DNA of 64,000 nt from CAWCGU01 sp963795195. GTDB taxonomy: Bacteria; Actinomycetota; Thermoleophilia; Solirubrobacterales; 70-9. Location of the stretch: assembly GCA_963795195.1 (NCBI GenBank), contig CAWCGU010000006.1, positions 930,001 to 994,000 on the forward strand, in the 5' to 3' direction. Within the stretch, counting starts at the first letter, position 1; the number at the start of each line of letters is the position of its first letter. The notes beneath the pieces are model-generated. The model had not been told where the DNA came from. It saw only the letters and a program-made list of their open reading frames with translations, and did not search any database. A program made the position numbers and the translations under genes. This document shows positions 8,702 to 16,710 of this stretch, one piece after another.

Positions 8702-8773
8702 GGTAGCCAGATCCACCGGGCCAGGCGGGGAGCCAGGAGAACGACGGCGAGCAGATTCTGGCCGGCAACCGTT

Positions 8774-10372
8774 GTGGCTGCCGCCGCCCTCGCGATGCCG
8801 GGCGTCGCCGCCGCGCACGTGGTCACGCTTCCAGGCAAGGTCTACTGGGCCAACGAGGCCACGGCCTCGATCGGCCGCGCCAACCTCGACGGCACGGGTG
8901 CGGACGCTCCGTACTTCATCAGCGCTCCCGCGGGCCCGCACGATCTCGCCCTCGACGGCACCCACATCTGGTGGACGGAGGGCGGTGCGATGAGCGGAGC
9001 GATCGGGCGCGCCAGCCTCGACGGCGCCAACGTGCAGCCCGGCTACATCTCCACCACCGGATCGTCGCCGCACGGCATCACCCTCCAGGAAAACCGCGTC
9101 TTCTGGACTCACACCGCCAACGAGATGGCCTCGACCCTTCGGATCGGCTCGGCCAACAAGGACGGCACCGGATCGGTCAGCCACCCGTTCGTCACCTCCC
9201 ATACCGACGGCGCCGCCTGCGGGCTCGCCACCGACGGCGACGAGATGTTCTGGGCAAACAACGATGACCCGGGCCGGATCAGCAGTGTTCACGGCCCCTT
9301 CTCCCCACCCAACCACAGCTTCATCACCGCGACGGACAACCCCTGCGGGATCGCCGTCGCCGGCGGCTTCGTCTACTGGACCAATCGCGACACCGGGACG
9401 ATCGGGCGGGCAAGCCTCGACGGCACGAACCAGAACCCCACCTTCATCACCACCGGCGGAACTCCATGTGGAGTCGCCGTCGACGGCGCCCACGTCTACT
9501 GGACCGATCAGGCGAGCGACACGATCGGCCGCGCCCCGCTCGACGGCAGCGCCGACATGACCGGCTTCAGCATCGACGCCGGCGCGGGCGCTGATCCATG
9601 CGGAATCGCAGTCGACCCCGTCGCCGTGCCCTCACCCACCGGCCATGCATTCGCAAACACCGTCGAGGGCGAACAGAGTGATCAGCACGCGTTCGAGATC
9701 ATCAACTCCAGCAGCTCGGTGCTCGACGTCGCCGCGATCACGCTGCTCGGAGGCAACCCATCCGAGTTCGAGATCACGGGCGACAGCTGCACGTCGGGAC
9801 TGACCCCTGCGGGCGGCAATTGCCTCTTCAACATGCGATTCGCGCCGTCGAGCCCTGGCCCCCGCTCCGCCCTCGCGCAGGCGACCAGTCCCAACGGCAC
9901 GGTGCTCGCCAACATCCAGATCTCCGGGCTTGCCGAGGAGGCTCAGAGCTCCGGCGGATCCGGCGTGGGCGAGAAGTCACCGACCCCCGCCGATACCGAG
10001 GCCCCGGTCCTCAGCGCAGCCGCGGCCGACCCGCGGGTCTTCAAGGTCGACGCCGGCACGAGCTTCGGCTACACCCTCTCCGAAGAGGCCACCGTCGAGA
10101 TCGTGATCGAACGACGCTCGAAGGGCCGCCTCCTACGGGGAACCTGCGTGCGCCCGACACGGGCCAATCGCCGCCGGCCCGCATGCGCCCGCTTCAAGGA
10201 GGTCGGACGACTCGGCGACAGCGGAGAGAGCGGCGCCAACGAGGCTCCATTCTCGGGGTCGATCGGCACGAACCAGCTCGCTTCAGGCCGCTACCGGGCG
10301 ACCCTGACCGCCAGCGATGCCGCGGGCAACGTCTCAGCACCTCTGCGGCTCAGCTTCCGCGTCCTGAGGTGA
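8774..10372 (+). CDS. Secreted YWTD-like propeller with choice-of-anchor D domain
   Basis: Residues about 18-285 contain at least six repeats of the type GKVYWANEATASIGRANLDG and HVYWTDQASDTIGRAPLDG, a six-bladed virginiamycin-B-lyase/NHL-like or LDL-receptor-like propeller. A choice-of-anchor D segment follows (FEIINSSSSVLDVAAITLLG), then a C-terminal module starting DTEAPVLSAAAADP that matches the previous gene. The first NTG codon is GTG 8774, but this leaves a signal peptide with no basic n-region. In-frame codons upstream to 8711 encode an ideal n-region (RARRGARRTTASRFW). See the finding on a possible ATC start. Confidence 0.68.
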   Translation: MAAAALAMPGVAAAHVVTLPGKVYWANEATASIGRANLDGTGADAPYFISAPAGPHDLALDGTHIWWTEGGAMSGAIGRASLDGANVQPGYISTTGSSPHGITLQENRVFWTHTANEMASTLRIGSANKDGTGSVSHPFVTSHTDGAACGLATDGDEMFWANNDDPGRISSVHGPFSPPNHSFITATDNPCGIAVAGGFVYWTNRDTGTIGRASLDGTNQNPTFITTGGTPCGVAVDGAHVYWTDQASDTIGRAPLDGSADMTGFSIDAGAGADPCGIAVDPVAVPSPTGHAFANTVEGEQSDQHAFEIINSSSSVLDVAAITLLGGNPSEFEITGDSCTSGLTPAGGNCLFNMRFAPSSPGPRSALAQATSPNGTVLANIQISGLAEEAQSSGGSGVGEKSPTPADTEAPVLSAAAADPRVFKVDAGTSFGYTLSEEATVEIVIERRSKGRLLRGTCVRPTRANRRRPACARFKEVGRLGDSGESGANEAPFSGSIGTNQLASGRYRATLTASDAAGNVSAPLRLSFRVLR

Positions 10373-10374
10373 AC

Positions 10375-11064
10375 ATGAAGCTGTCGCGCCGGCGGACCCT
10401 CCCCGCGGTTGCTGCCCTGACGATCGGCCTGGCCGCCGCACCGGCCCAGACCTCCGCCCACCCCGGCCACCAGTCGTTCACCGCGAACATCTCGCTCAAC
10501 GCCTTCTCGCCCGCCGAGATCTCGATCACGTCGCTGGACACCGTCAACTGGGTCTGGCGGGGACCGGACACCAACCACTCGGTGACCGCCGACCCCGGCC
10601 AGTCGGAGAGCTTCGATTCCGATCCAGGCAGGCAGCCCAACCACTCTGTCGGCGACAACTTCGTGCACGCCTTCGTCGACGTCGGGCGCTTCACCTACCA
10701 CTGCAAGGTCCACCCCTTCATGCGCGGGACGATCGTCGTCACCGACCCCTACAAGCCCGTCGTCGCCTTCCTCGCGGTGCGACCGCGCTCGCTGTGCTCC
10801 GGCGGTCGGTGCCCGAAGCCGAAGCTGAAGGTGGCGGTCGACGAGCCCTCGACGCTGACGGGCGTGATCGAGCGGCGAAACGGCGCCAGCTGGCGCCGGG
10901 TCACGAAGCTGCCTGCGACCAAGCTGCGCCTCGGTCCGAACACCGTCAGGCTGCCAGCGAAGAACCTCAAGCCGGGCGAGCACAGGGTCTCGATCCGGGT
11001 CCGCGACGGCGCCGGCAACCGCAGTCGCGTCAGGCGGACCGCCTTCACCGTCGTTCCCGGCTGA
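10375..11064 (+). CDS. Secreted cupredoxin (plastocyanin-like) with Ig-like tail
   Basis: ATG 10375 is served by GAGG five bases upstream; the upstream gene ends at 10372. The signal peptide is cleaved near QTSAHP. Residues about 30-125 form a type 1 copper domain with visible ligands: His in DTNHSV, then Cys, His and Met in FTYHCKVHPFMRG. This is the classic blue-copper arrangement used for periplasmic electron transfer. The C-terminal half (about 130-230) is an Ig-like module ending VRDGAGNRSRVRRTAF, echoing the other proteins of this cluster. Electron-transfer partners are not evident nearby. Confidence 0.8.
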   Translation: MKLSRRRTLPAVAALTIGLAAAPAQTSAHPGHQSFTANISLNAFSPAEISITSLDTVNWVWRGPDTNHSVTADPGQSESFDSDPGRQPNHSVGDNFVHAFVDVGRFTYHCKVHPFMRGTIVVTDPYKPVVAFLAVRPRSLCSGGRCPKPKLKVAVDEPSTLTGVIERRNGASWRRVTKLPATKLRLGPNTVRLPAKNLKPGEHRVSIRVRDGAGNRSRVRRTAFTVVPG

Positions 11065-11079
11065 CGAGCGCCTCAGCCG
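11058..11079. terminator. Hairpin across the stops of two convergent genes
   Basis: CGGCTGA (11058-11064) and TCAGCCG (11073-11079) form a perfect 7-bp inverted repeat around 8 bases. The outer ends of the repeat are the stop codons of the cupredoxin (plus) and M28 peptidase (minus) genes. It could act as a bidirectional terminator, although no T-tract follows on either strand. Confidence 0.35.
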
Positions 11080-11981
11080 AGCGCGCGCACGGCGGCCTCA
11101 CCGACCGCATCGAGGCTCTCGGCGCAGACCTTGTCCAGGGTGTCATCGGCCGTGTGCCAGTAGGCGCCGGGGCTGCCTCCGGGCCCATACCTGAAATCGA
11201 TCAGGTCGACCGCAGGGATGCCGGCCTCCAGGAACGGCACGTGGTCGTCGTCGATCGGCGCCGCGTTGCCCTCGAACGGGGCCGCGTCGCCATCGGCTGC
11301 CTGCGAGGCGCTCGCGATCAGCGCGTAGAGGGCGGGATCGGAGTTCGCCTCCCGCGGGATCTGCAGGTCGCAGTCACCGACGAGGTCGAAGAGGAACATC
11401 GAGCGGATCGAACGCAGGGGCGGCGAGCCCCGGCGGCCTGCCCCCCGCGCATAGCGGATGTACTGCGCAGAGCCTCGAGTGCCGTCATCCGTGAACGGCC
11501 GGCTGCCACGCGCCTCCTCGGCATCAAACAGCGCGATCCGGATCGAGGGTCCGTCGAGCCTGCCGGGCAACGAGCGGGCCAGCTCGAGCACGACGGCCAC
11601 GCCCGAGGCGCCGTCGTTCGCCCCGACAAAGCCGGGGATGCCGTTCTTGGTGTCGTGATGGGCGCCGACCACGATGGCGCCGCGCTCAGACCCCGGAATC
11701 ACCCCGACGACATTGCGGTGGGGCCTCTGGATCTGGACGTCCTTGACGCCCGCCGCGCGCAGGCGCTTGGCGAGGTACTTCGTCTGGCGGCGGTTGGCCG
11801 CAGAGCCCGCCGGGCGCGGACCGAAATCAACCTGGGCCTCCAGGTCGCGGAAGGCACGCTGGGCGTTGAACCGGCCGGCTGCGGGCGCCTCGGCGCCGTT
11901 GGCGCTCGAGTCATCTGAACCGCAGGCGAGCGCCGCCACCCCCGCCGCAGCGGCCAACACGCAAGCGACCGCGATCCGCAT
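11073..11981 (-). CDS. M28-family zinc aminopeptidase lipoprotein
   Basis: The start is ATG 11981, giving a lipoprotein signal (MRIAVACVLAAAAGVAALAC, lipobox ALAC). The 302-residue product shows the M28 metal ligands in order: His in VGAHHDT, bridging Asp in GANDGASG, catalytic Glu pair in FDAEEARG, Asp in FLFDLVGD and His near the end in YWHTADDT. M28 enzymes (aminopeptidases S/Y type, also glutaminyl cyclases) use two co-catalytic zincs. It probably acts outside the membrane on peptides. The gene starts 30 bp from the divergent WS/DGAT gene, so their promoters must overlap or the transcripts are leaderless. Confidence 0.85.
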   Translation of the reverse strand: MRIAVACVLAAAAGVAALACGSDDSSANGAEAPAAGRFNAQRAFRDLEAQVDFGPRPAGSAANRRQTKYLAKRLRAAGVKDVQIQRPHRNVVGVIPGSERGAIVVGAHHDTKNGIPGFVGANDGASGVAVVLELARSLPGRLDGPSIRIALFDAEEARGSRPFTDDGTRGSAQYIRYARGAGRRGSPPLRSIRSMFLFDLVGDCDLQIPREANSDPALYALIASASQAADGDAAPFEGNAAPIDDDHVPFLEAGIPAVDLIDFRYGPGGSPGAYWHTADDTLDKVCAESLDAVGEAAVRALG

Positions 11982-12011
11982 TGCCCGAGGGTAGCGCGGT
12001 AAGTTTGTGCG

Positions 12012-13460
12012 GTGGCGCAGGCACACATGGACCGTCTGACGGCGGTAGACGCTTCCTTCCTCACCAACGAGAAGGATTCGTCGCACATGCACGTCGGCGG
12101 AATCCTGATCTTCGAAGGGCCTCCGCCGAGCTACGGGGACCTGCTCGAGCACATCCACTCGCGCATGCACCTGGTGCCGCGCTTCCGCCAGAAGCTGGCC
12201 TTCCCGCCACTTCAGAGCGGGCGCCCCTTCTGGGTCGACGACCCGAGCTTCAACCTCGAGTACCACGTGCGCCACTCTGCGTTGCCCTCGCCCGGCTCCG
12301 AAGAACAGCTGCGCAACATTGCCGGCCGCGTCTTCTCGCAACGGCTCGACCGCTCGAAGCCGCTTTGGGAGCTCTGGCTCGTGCAGGGGCTGAAGCGAAA
12401 GCGCTTCGCCCTGGTCTCGAAGACCCACCACGCGCTCGTCGACGGGGTCTCGGGCGTTGACATCGCGACGGTGCTCTTCGACTTCAAGCCGGTACCTGAA
12501 CCCGCCGAGCCCGAGCACCGCTGGGTCGCGCAGCCCGAGCCCTCGGCGGCATCGCTCGCCGCCCGCAGCGTCGAAGGAGTGCTGTCGGCCCCGTTGGGGG
12601 CCGCGCAGCGCGTCGAGGCCGCGATTCGCCATCCCGGCCCCGCGATTCGCCAGCTGACGGAGTCGGCGGAGGCCGTCGGTGAGGTCGCCTGGGCCTATGC
12701 CAACCCCGCCCCCGAGGTCCCGCTCAACACGCCGATCGGATCGCACCGCCGCTTCGATTGGGTGCGGGGCGATCTCGGCGAGCTCAAGCGCATCAAGAAG
12801 GCGCTCGGGGGAACCGTCAACGACGTCGTGCTGACCGTCGTCTCGGGGGCGCTGCGCCGCTGGCTGCACTCGCGCGGCGCGCGTACGGAGGGCCTCGAGC
12901 TGCGGGCGCTGGTGCCGCTCTCGATCCGCGCCGAGGACCAGCACGGCAAGCTCGGAAACCAGATCGCCGCGATGCGCGGCCCACTGCCGGTCTACATCGC
13001 CGACCCCGTGCGTCGCCTCGAGGAGGTGCGCAAGGGGATGGAGCACGTCAAGCACTCCAAGCAGGCGCTCGGCGCAGAGGTGATCTCACGCTTCAACGAC
13101 TTCGCTCCGCCGACGCTGCTCGCCCAGGCATCGCGCCTCAACTTCTCGACCCGGCTCTTCAACCTGATCGTCACCAACGTTCCCGGCCCCCAGGTGCCGC
13201 TCTACGTGCTCGGTCGCGAGCTCGAGGACATCTTCCCGGTCGCCTTCCTGCCAGAGAATCACGCCCTCGCGATCGCGATCATGTCCTACAACGGCAACAT
13301 CGACTACGGACTGCTGGCCGACTTCGACGGGATGCCGGATCTCGACCTGATCGTCGACGGAATCAAGGAATCGACGGCCGAGCTGCTCGCCGAGGCCAAG
13401 CGGGCCGAAGAGCAGGCCGGGGCCGCCGCCAAGCCGCGCGCGTCCGCGTCCACCAAGTGA
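12012..13460 (+). CDS. Wax ester synthase/diacylglycerol acyltransferase (WS/DGAT)
   Basis: These enzymes transfer acyl groups from acyl-CoA to alcohols or diacylglycerol, making storage lipids in actinobacteria. The 482-residue length is normal. The acyltransferase motif HHALVDGVSG is intact at about residue 140 (TKTHHALVDGVSG in context), preceded by the usual PLWELWLVQGL. Further family blocks are visible: NDVVLTVVSGALRRWL, RALVPLSIR, and TNVPGPQVPLYVLG. The start is GTG 12012. The small gene at 13457 overlaps its stop by four bases. Confidence 0.92.
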   Translation: MAQAHMDRLTAVDASFLTNEKDSSHMHVGGILIFEGPPPSYGDLLEHIHSRMHLVPRFRQKLAFPPLQSGRPFWVDDPSFNLEYHVRHSALPSPGSEEQLRNIAGRVFSQRLDRSKPLWELWLVQGLKRKRFALVSKTHHALVDGVSGVDIATVLFDFKPVPEPAEPEHRWVAQPEPSAASLAARSVEGVLSAPLGAAQRVEAAIRHPGPAIRQLTESAEAVGEVAWAYANPAPEVPLNTPIGSHRRFDWVRGDLGELKRIKKALGGTVNDVVLTVVSGALRRWLHSRGARTEGLELRALVPLSIRAEDQHGKLGNQIAAMRGPLPVYIADPVRRLEEVRKGMEHVKHSKQALGAEVISRFNDFAPPTLLAQASRLNFSTRLFNLIVTNVPGPQVPLYVLGRELEDIFPVAFLPENHALAIAIMSYNGNIDYGLLADFDGMPDLDLIVDGIKESTAELLAEAKRAEEQAGAAAKPRASASTK

Positions 13461-13717
13461 GCGCCGGAGCAGACAGCGGCGACACGCCCTTTCGGTACAA
13501 CCTCGAGCTGACGCCGGGACAGCTGAAGGTCACGCATGCTGCCCTGGCGGCCGCACTCGACGGCGCCGAGACGGATTCCGAGGTCGCCGAGCTGCTCTCC
13601 GGAGTACTCGCGAAGCTGCCGGATTCAGCTCAGATCGACTCGATCCGGTGGTCGCGCGCGACGCCGGACACGACCCCTGAGAACGAAGACGAGCCGCCGC
13701 CACCCGTCGTCGCTTAG
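13457..13717 (+). CDS. Small conserved-looking acidic protein, unknown
   Basis: The start overlaps the WS/DGAT stop as GTGA, so the two are translationally coupled. The 86-residue product has a predicted helical part at residues 20-55 (LTPGQLKVTHAALAAALDG, then SEVAELLSGVLAKLP) and a Glu/Pro-rich tail. No domain is recognised. The coupling suggests an accessory role to the acyltransferase, but this is inference. Confidence 0.5.
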   Translation: MSAGADSGDTPFRYNLELTPGQLKVTHAALAAALDGAETDSEVAELLSGVLAKLPDSAQIDSIRWSRATPDTTPENEDEPPPPVVA

Positions 13718-13753
13718 CGGCTCGGCCGTCGCACCCGGCTACCCTCGCCCGCC

Positions 13754-14629
13754 TTGTCCGCCTCCGTCCTAATCGGGCTGCTCTTTGCGCTGGCAACGGC
13801 GTTTTGCTCCGTGCTCGGGTTCCTCTACAAGCACCGGGGAGCCGTCGACTCGCCTCCGGTGGAGATGCGCCGGCCGGTGCGCACCTCGCTGGCGCTTTTT
13901 CGGTCGCGCGCCTACACGCTCGGCATCCTGATCGCGACCGGCTCCTGGGGACTGCACGTCGCGGCTCTCTCGCTGGCGCCGATTTCACTGGTGCAGTCGG
14001 TGATCGCCGGCGGACTCGTGCTGTTGACAGTGACCGCCGATCAGCTCTTCGCCCACGAGGTGACGCGGCGGGAGTGGATAGGCGTCGGGCTCGCGGCCCT
14101 CGGGCTCGCCTTCCTCGCCGCCACTCTCGACGGCACCGCCGAGGAGGCCCACTCGGACTGGGAGGCGGCGCGGCTGGTCCCCTACATCGCGATCTGCGCG
14201 CTGGCCGCGATCGCCGTGGCCGTCGCCGCGTCGCGCTCCAAGTTCCGCATGGGTGTGCTCTTCGGCGCCTCCGCCGGCCTCTTCTGGGCCGCTTCCGACA
14301 CCGCCATCAAGGCGCTCTCCAACAACCTCGGTGAGAGCGCCGTGTCGATCCTGATCAGCCCCCTCGCCGCCGTGATCGCGCTCGCCTCCGCCGCGGGCCT
14401 CGTGGTCTCGGCCCGTAGCCTGCAGATCGGCAAGGCGGTCCCGGTCATCGCCGTCACCAGCGTCGCCGCCAACGTGCTCACGATCGCCGCCGGGCCGATC
14501 GTCTTCGAGGAACCGATGCCGGGCGACACGCTCGGCGTGATCGCCCGCATCCTCGCCTTCGTGCTCGTGATCGGCGCCGCCGCGCTGACGCCCGCGCCGG
14601 TCAAGGCGGCCCAGCTCGAGCCCGCCTGA
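13754..14629 (+). CDS. EamA/DMT-superfamily membrane transporter
   Basis: A 291-residue protein with about ten hydrophobic segments in two halves, as expected for the drug/metabolite transporter superfamily. It starts at TTG (MSASVLIGLLFALATAFCSVLG in the product), and the typical EamA features ending each half are present (ISLVQSVIAGGLVLLTV; VFEEPMPGDTLGVIARILAF). The substrate cannot be predicted. It follows the WS/DGAT pair on the same strand with a 36-bp gap. Confidence 0.75.
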   Translation: MSASVLIGLLFALATAFCSVLGFLYKHRGAVDSPPVEMRRPVRTSLALFRSRAYTLGILIATGSWGLHVAALSLAPISLVQSVIAGGLVLLTVTADQLFAHEVTRREWIGVGLAALGLAFLAATLDGTAEEAHSDWEAARLVPYIAICALAAIAVAVAASRSKFRMGVLFGASAGLFWAASDTAIKALSNNLGESAVSILISPLAAVIALASAAGLVVSARSLQIGKAVPVIAVTSVAANVLTIAAGPIVFEEPMPGDTLGVIARILAFVLVIGAAALTPAPVKAAQLEPA

Positions 14630-14635
14630 TCTCGC

Positions 14636-15057
14636 TTAGCCGCTGGTGATCACGGCGCCGTTCATGCAGTTGTTTAGGCCGGAGCCGCCGTCGAGCAGGT
14701 TGCGACCGGACCCACCGTCGAGCGCGTCGTCGTCGCCGCCTCCGAAGAGCTCGTCGTCGGCTTGGCGGTGTCAGCGCCGGCACCGCCGCCGTTGAAGGCG
14801 GGCCGCGATCCGGGCGCGGTCCCCAAACCGCCCACGTACACCGCGAGCGCTTCGCCGGGGGTGACCGGAATCGTCGCAGTCGCCCGTCCGCCGAGGCCCC
14901 CGGGAGCGGCGCCGCCCTCCGACGGGCCACCCGCCGCTCCATAGGCGTCGATCGTAACTTCAGTCACGCCTGCGGGGACGGTGAATGTCTGCGCCGTTCC
15001 GGTGAAGCTGAAGGTTTCGGTGTCCGCGGCGGCGCTCGCGGGCGAGGCCAAGGCCAC
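14636..15057 (-). pseudogene. Short secreted Gly-rich/RTX-like protein, frameshifted
   Basis: The first part (15057 to about 14765) encodes the end of a signal peptide (ALASPASAAAD), then a Gly-rich beta domain (FTVPAGVTEVTIDAYGAAGG) like those of secreted surface proteins. After GADTAKP the frame turns into Thr/Ser nonsense. The neighbouring frame from about 14762 down to TAA 14636 encodes DELFGGGDDDALDGGSG and RNLLDGGSGLNNCMNGA, unmistakable RTX-type repeats. A one-base shift near 14755-14765 would fuse them into about 140 residues. The signal peptide also lacks its basic n-region, because a TAG lies just upstream in frame, so this may be a true remnant. Confidence 0.55.
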
Positions 15058-15063
15058 GGTCCG

Positions 15064-15852
15064 CTAAAGCGGGCTCAGCGAGCTGCCGGCGTACGACGTG
15101 ACCTCGCATTGCGCTCGTTCGGCGGCCTCAGCCGCAGCGAGCTCGCGCCTCGCCTTCCCCAACCTGCGCCGCGCGCGCCTGCGTTCGCGCCTGGTGTCCG
15201 CCTCCTTGACCTTCCTCTTTGCCCGCTCGACCGAAGTCTCAGCGCCGGCAACGGCCGCCGAGGCCGCGGGGCAGGTCGACCTGCGCAGCAGTCCGACCGC
15301 GGTATCGGTGCCGGTGTGCGGCGAGGTGCCGAACTGCTGGGTGCCGATCACGCCGTGGTTGCCGGTGACGAAGCCCACCCCGGCCGTGGCGTAATCGAAG
15401 AACAACATGTTCGAGTTGTGCCCCGGGCTGTTTCGCCAGAGCTCGAACATCTGCCGCGAGGTACGGCCCGGGACATCGGTCCATGCAATGTTCTCGCCGG
15501 TCGGGTAGGGATAGCCGGCGGCGGCTGCGCGGCTGTCGGGGCTGCCGTCGCACTGCACCGGCGGCTCCGCGTTCGGATCCGGGTAGTGACAAAAGGAGTC
15601 GTTGTCGTCCATCCAGCGACTGTGTCCGCGCGCAGCGGCGCGCAGCCCCGGGTCGAGCGTCAGCGCCGACAGCCCGCTGGTGGCGCGGTGTACGTTGATC
15701 AGACAGAGTTGAACGACCTCGGCCTGCTCAGCGGTCGCAGCCGTGATCCCGATGTCTTCGCCCTCGCAGTAGTCGGCGCTGGCGCTCGCCGGCGCGGTGA
15801 GCAAAGCCAGCCCCACCAAGACCGATGCGAATCGCCAAAACACAGTGCACAC
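15064..15852 (-). CDS. Secreted CAP-domain (SCP/PR-1-like) protein
   Basis: GTG 15852 is chosen because it gives a standard signal peptide (VFWRFASVLVGLALLTAPASA) and avoids overlap with the vapC stop at 15887. The mature protein has the CAP signature: LINVHRATSGLSALTLDPGL, HSRWMDDNDSFCHY, GENIAW and the NSPGHNSNMLFFDYATAGVGF block with its conserved His. A C-terminal extension of about 60 residues is a highly charged helix (VERAKRKVKEADTRRERRR), probably a coiled coil. CAP proteins are extracellular; bacterial members have poorly known functions. Confidence 0.8.
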   Translation of the reverse strand: MCTVFWRFASVLVGLALLTAPASASADYCEGEDIGITAATAEQAEVVQLCLINVHRATSGLSALTLDPGLRAAARGHSRWMDDNDSFCHYPDPNAEPPVQCDGSPDSRAAAAGYPYPTGENIAWTDVPGRTSRQMFELWRNSPGHNSNMLFFDYATAGVGFVTGNHGVIGTQQFGTSPHTGTDTAVGLLRRSTCPAASAAVAGAETSVERAKRKVKEADTRRERRRARRRLGKARRELAAAEAAERAQCEVTSYAGSSLSPL

Positions 15853-15886
15853 GATTGTCTCAGGCGCGGCGCGACGTTTGCGACCC

Positions 15887-16291
15887 TTAGACGCCGACGA
15901 CGTTGTAGCCGAGCGCCCGGGCCGCCTGCGCCTGGCGCAGATCAAAGGTCAGAAACCCGATCGAGGTCCCACCGACTCGCTGAGCGGCGCCCAGGTGGAG
16001 GGCGTCAAGCGATCTGACGCCCGTCACCTCGGCGATCGTCGCGGCAAGCTCACAGGTGGCCGCGTCCAGCTCGACGATCCCGAAACTCGCGACGTCCTCG
16101 CTCAGGCTCGCCTTGAGCCCGATGAGATCCTCCACCCGGACGAGACGTGAGAGGTTGCGCCTGACCTCAACGAAGGTGTGCCGCCCCGTGATCAGCTCAG
16201 GATCGCTGTCGAGCAGCTCCTGGGCAAGGTCGGAGTCCGCCTCGTCGACATAGCGCTTGAGCAGAGCGCTCGAGTCGACATAAAGGCTCAA
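15887..16291 (-). CDS. vapC: PIN-domain toxin ribonuclease, VapC family
   Basis: The start is TTG 16291, overlapping the antitoxin stop as TTGA. The product has 134 residues, the usual VapC size. PIN-domain acidic residues are visible: Asp in YVDSSALLKRYV, Glu in TFVEVRRN, Asp in RSLDALHLGAA and Asp in FLTFDLRQ. VapC toxins cleave RNA, often initiator tRNA or 23S rRNA, using Mg2+. Its partner is the gene at 16288-16548. Confidence 0.88.
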   Translation of the reverse strand: MSLYVDSSALLKRYVDEADSDLAQELLDSDPELITGRHTFVEVRRNLSRLVRVEDLIGLKASLSEDVASFGIVELDAATCELAATIAEVTGVRSLDALHLGAAQRVGGTSIGFLTFDLRQAQAARALGYNVVGV

Positions 16292-16548
16292 ACGCCGCGA
16301 TCCTCCGCGAGCACTTCGAGCGTCGGCCGATCCGCGCGGATCCTGGAGACGGGAAGAAGACGGTTCCCCGAGCCTCGGGCCAACCAGCCTTCGGCGACGC
16401 CCTCTTCGATCCGAACCCGGCCGGGGAGCGGGGTCAACAATGCCTTCGCGCGTCCGCGATCGGTGACACGAATCACCTCTCCCCGCCCGGCGCGATCGAG
16501 GTACTTCGAGAGGTGCTGCTTTAGCTCGCGCACGCCAACGTCGCTCAT
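16288..16548 (-). CDS. vapB: Phd/YefM-type antitoxin of the VapBC pair
   Basis: An 86-residue protein with the Phd/YefM N-terminal DNA-binding pattern VGVRELKQHLSKYLDRA followed by GEVIRVTDRGRAKALLTPL. The C-terminal 40 residues would wrap and neutralise the PIN toxin. Antitoxins of this class repress their own operon, and a perfect inverted repeat covers the start codon (16547-16580). A TAAGAT box (minus strand) lies directly before the ATG, so the transcript may be leaderless. Confidence 0.85.
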   Translation of the reverse strand: MSDVGVRELKQHLSKYLDRAGRGEVIRVTDRGRAKALLTPLPGRVRIEEGVAEGWLARGSGNRLLPVSRIRADRPTLEVLAEDRGV

Positions 16549-16580
16549 GTGGACATCTTACCACTCACATGTGTCCACAT
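16547..16580. promoter_or_regulatory. Operator: 9-bp perfect inverted repeat at the vapB start
   Basis: ATGTGGACA (16547-16555) and TGTCCACAT (16572-16580) are exact reverse complements separated by 16 bp. The left arm includes part of the vapB start codon and the presumptive -10 box lies between the arms. This is the expected place for autorepression by the antitoxin or the VapBC complex. Confidence 0.65.
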
Positions 16581-16710
16581 TGTCCTCGTGACCCCCCAGG
16601 TCGAGAAGTCCTGCGCGCGATCGAATGCTTCGTCGTCGATCGGCACTCAATCAGGCCAGCAGTCCCTTGACCTCGGCGTTTGGCCTCCTCCCCGACTGAG
16701 ATCCTCCGGC

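Noticed and set aside
11982..13055. N-terminal extension of the M28 peptidase frame to 660 residues
   Set aside because: The extension is antisense to the WS/DGAT gene; the lipoprotein signal at 11981 marks the true start.
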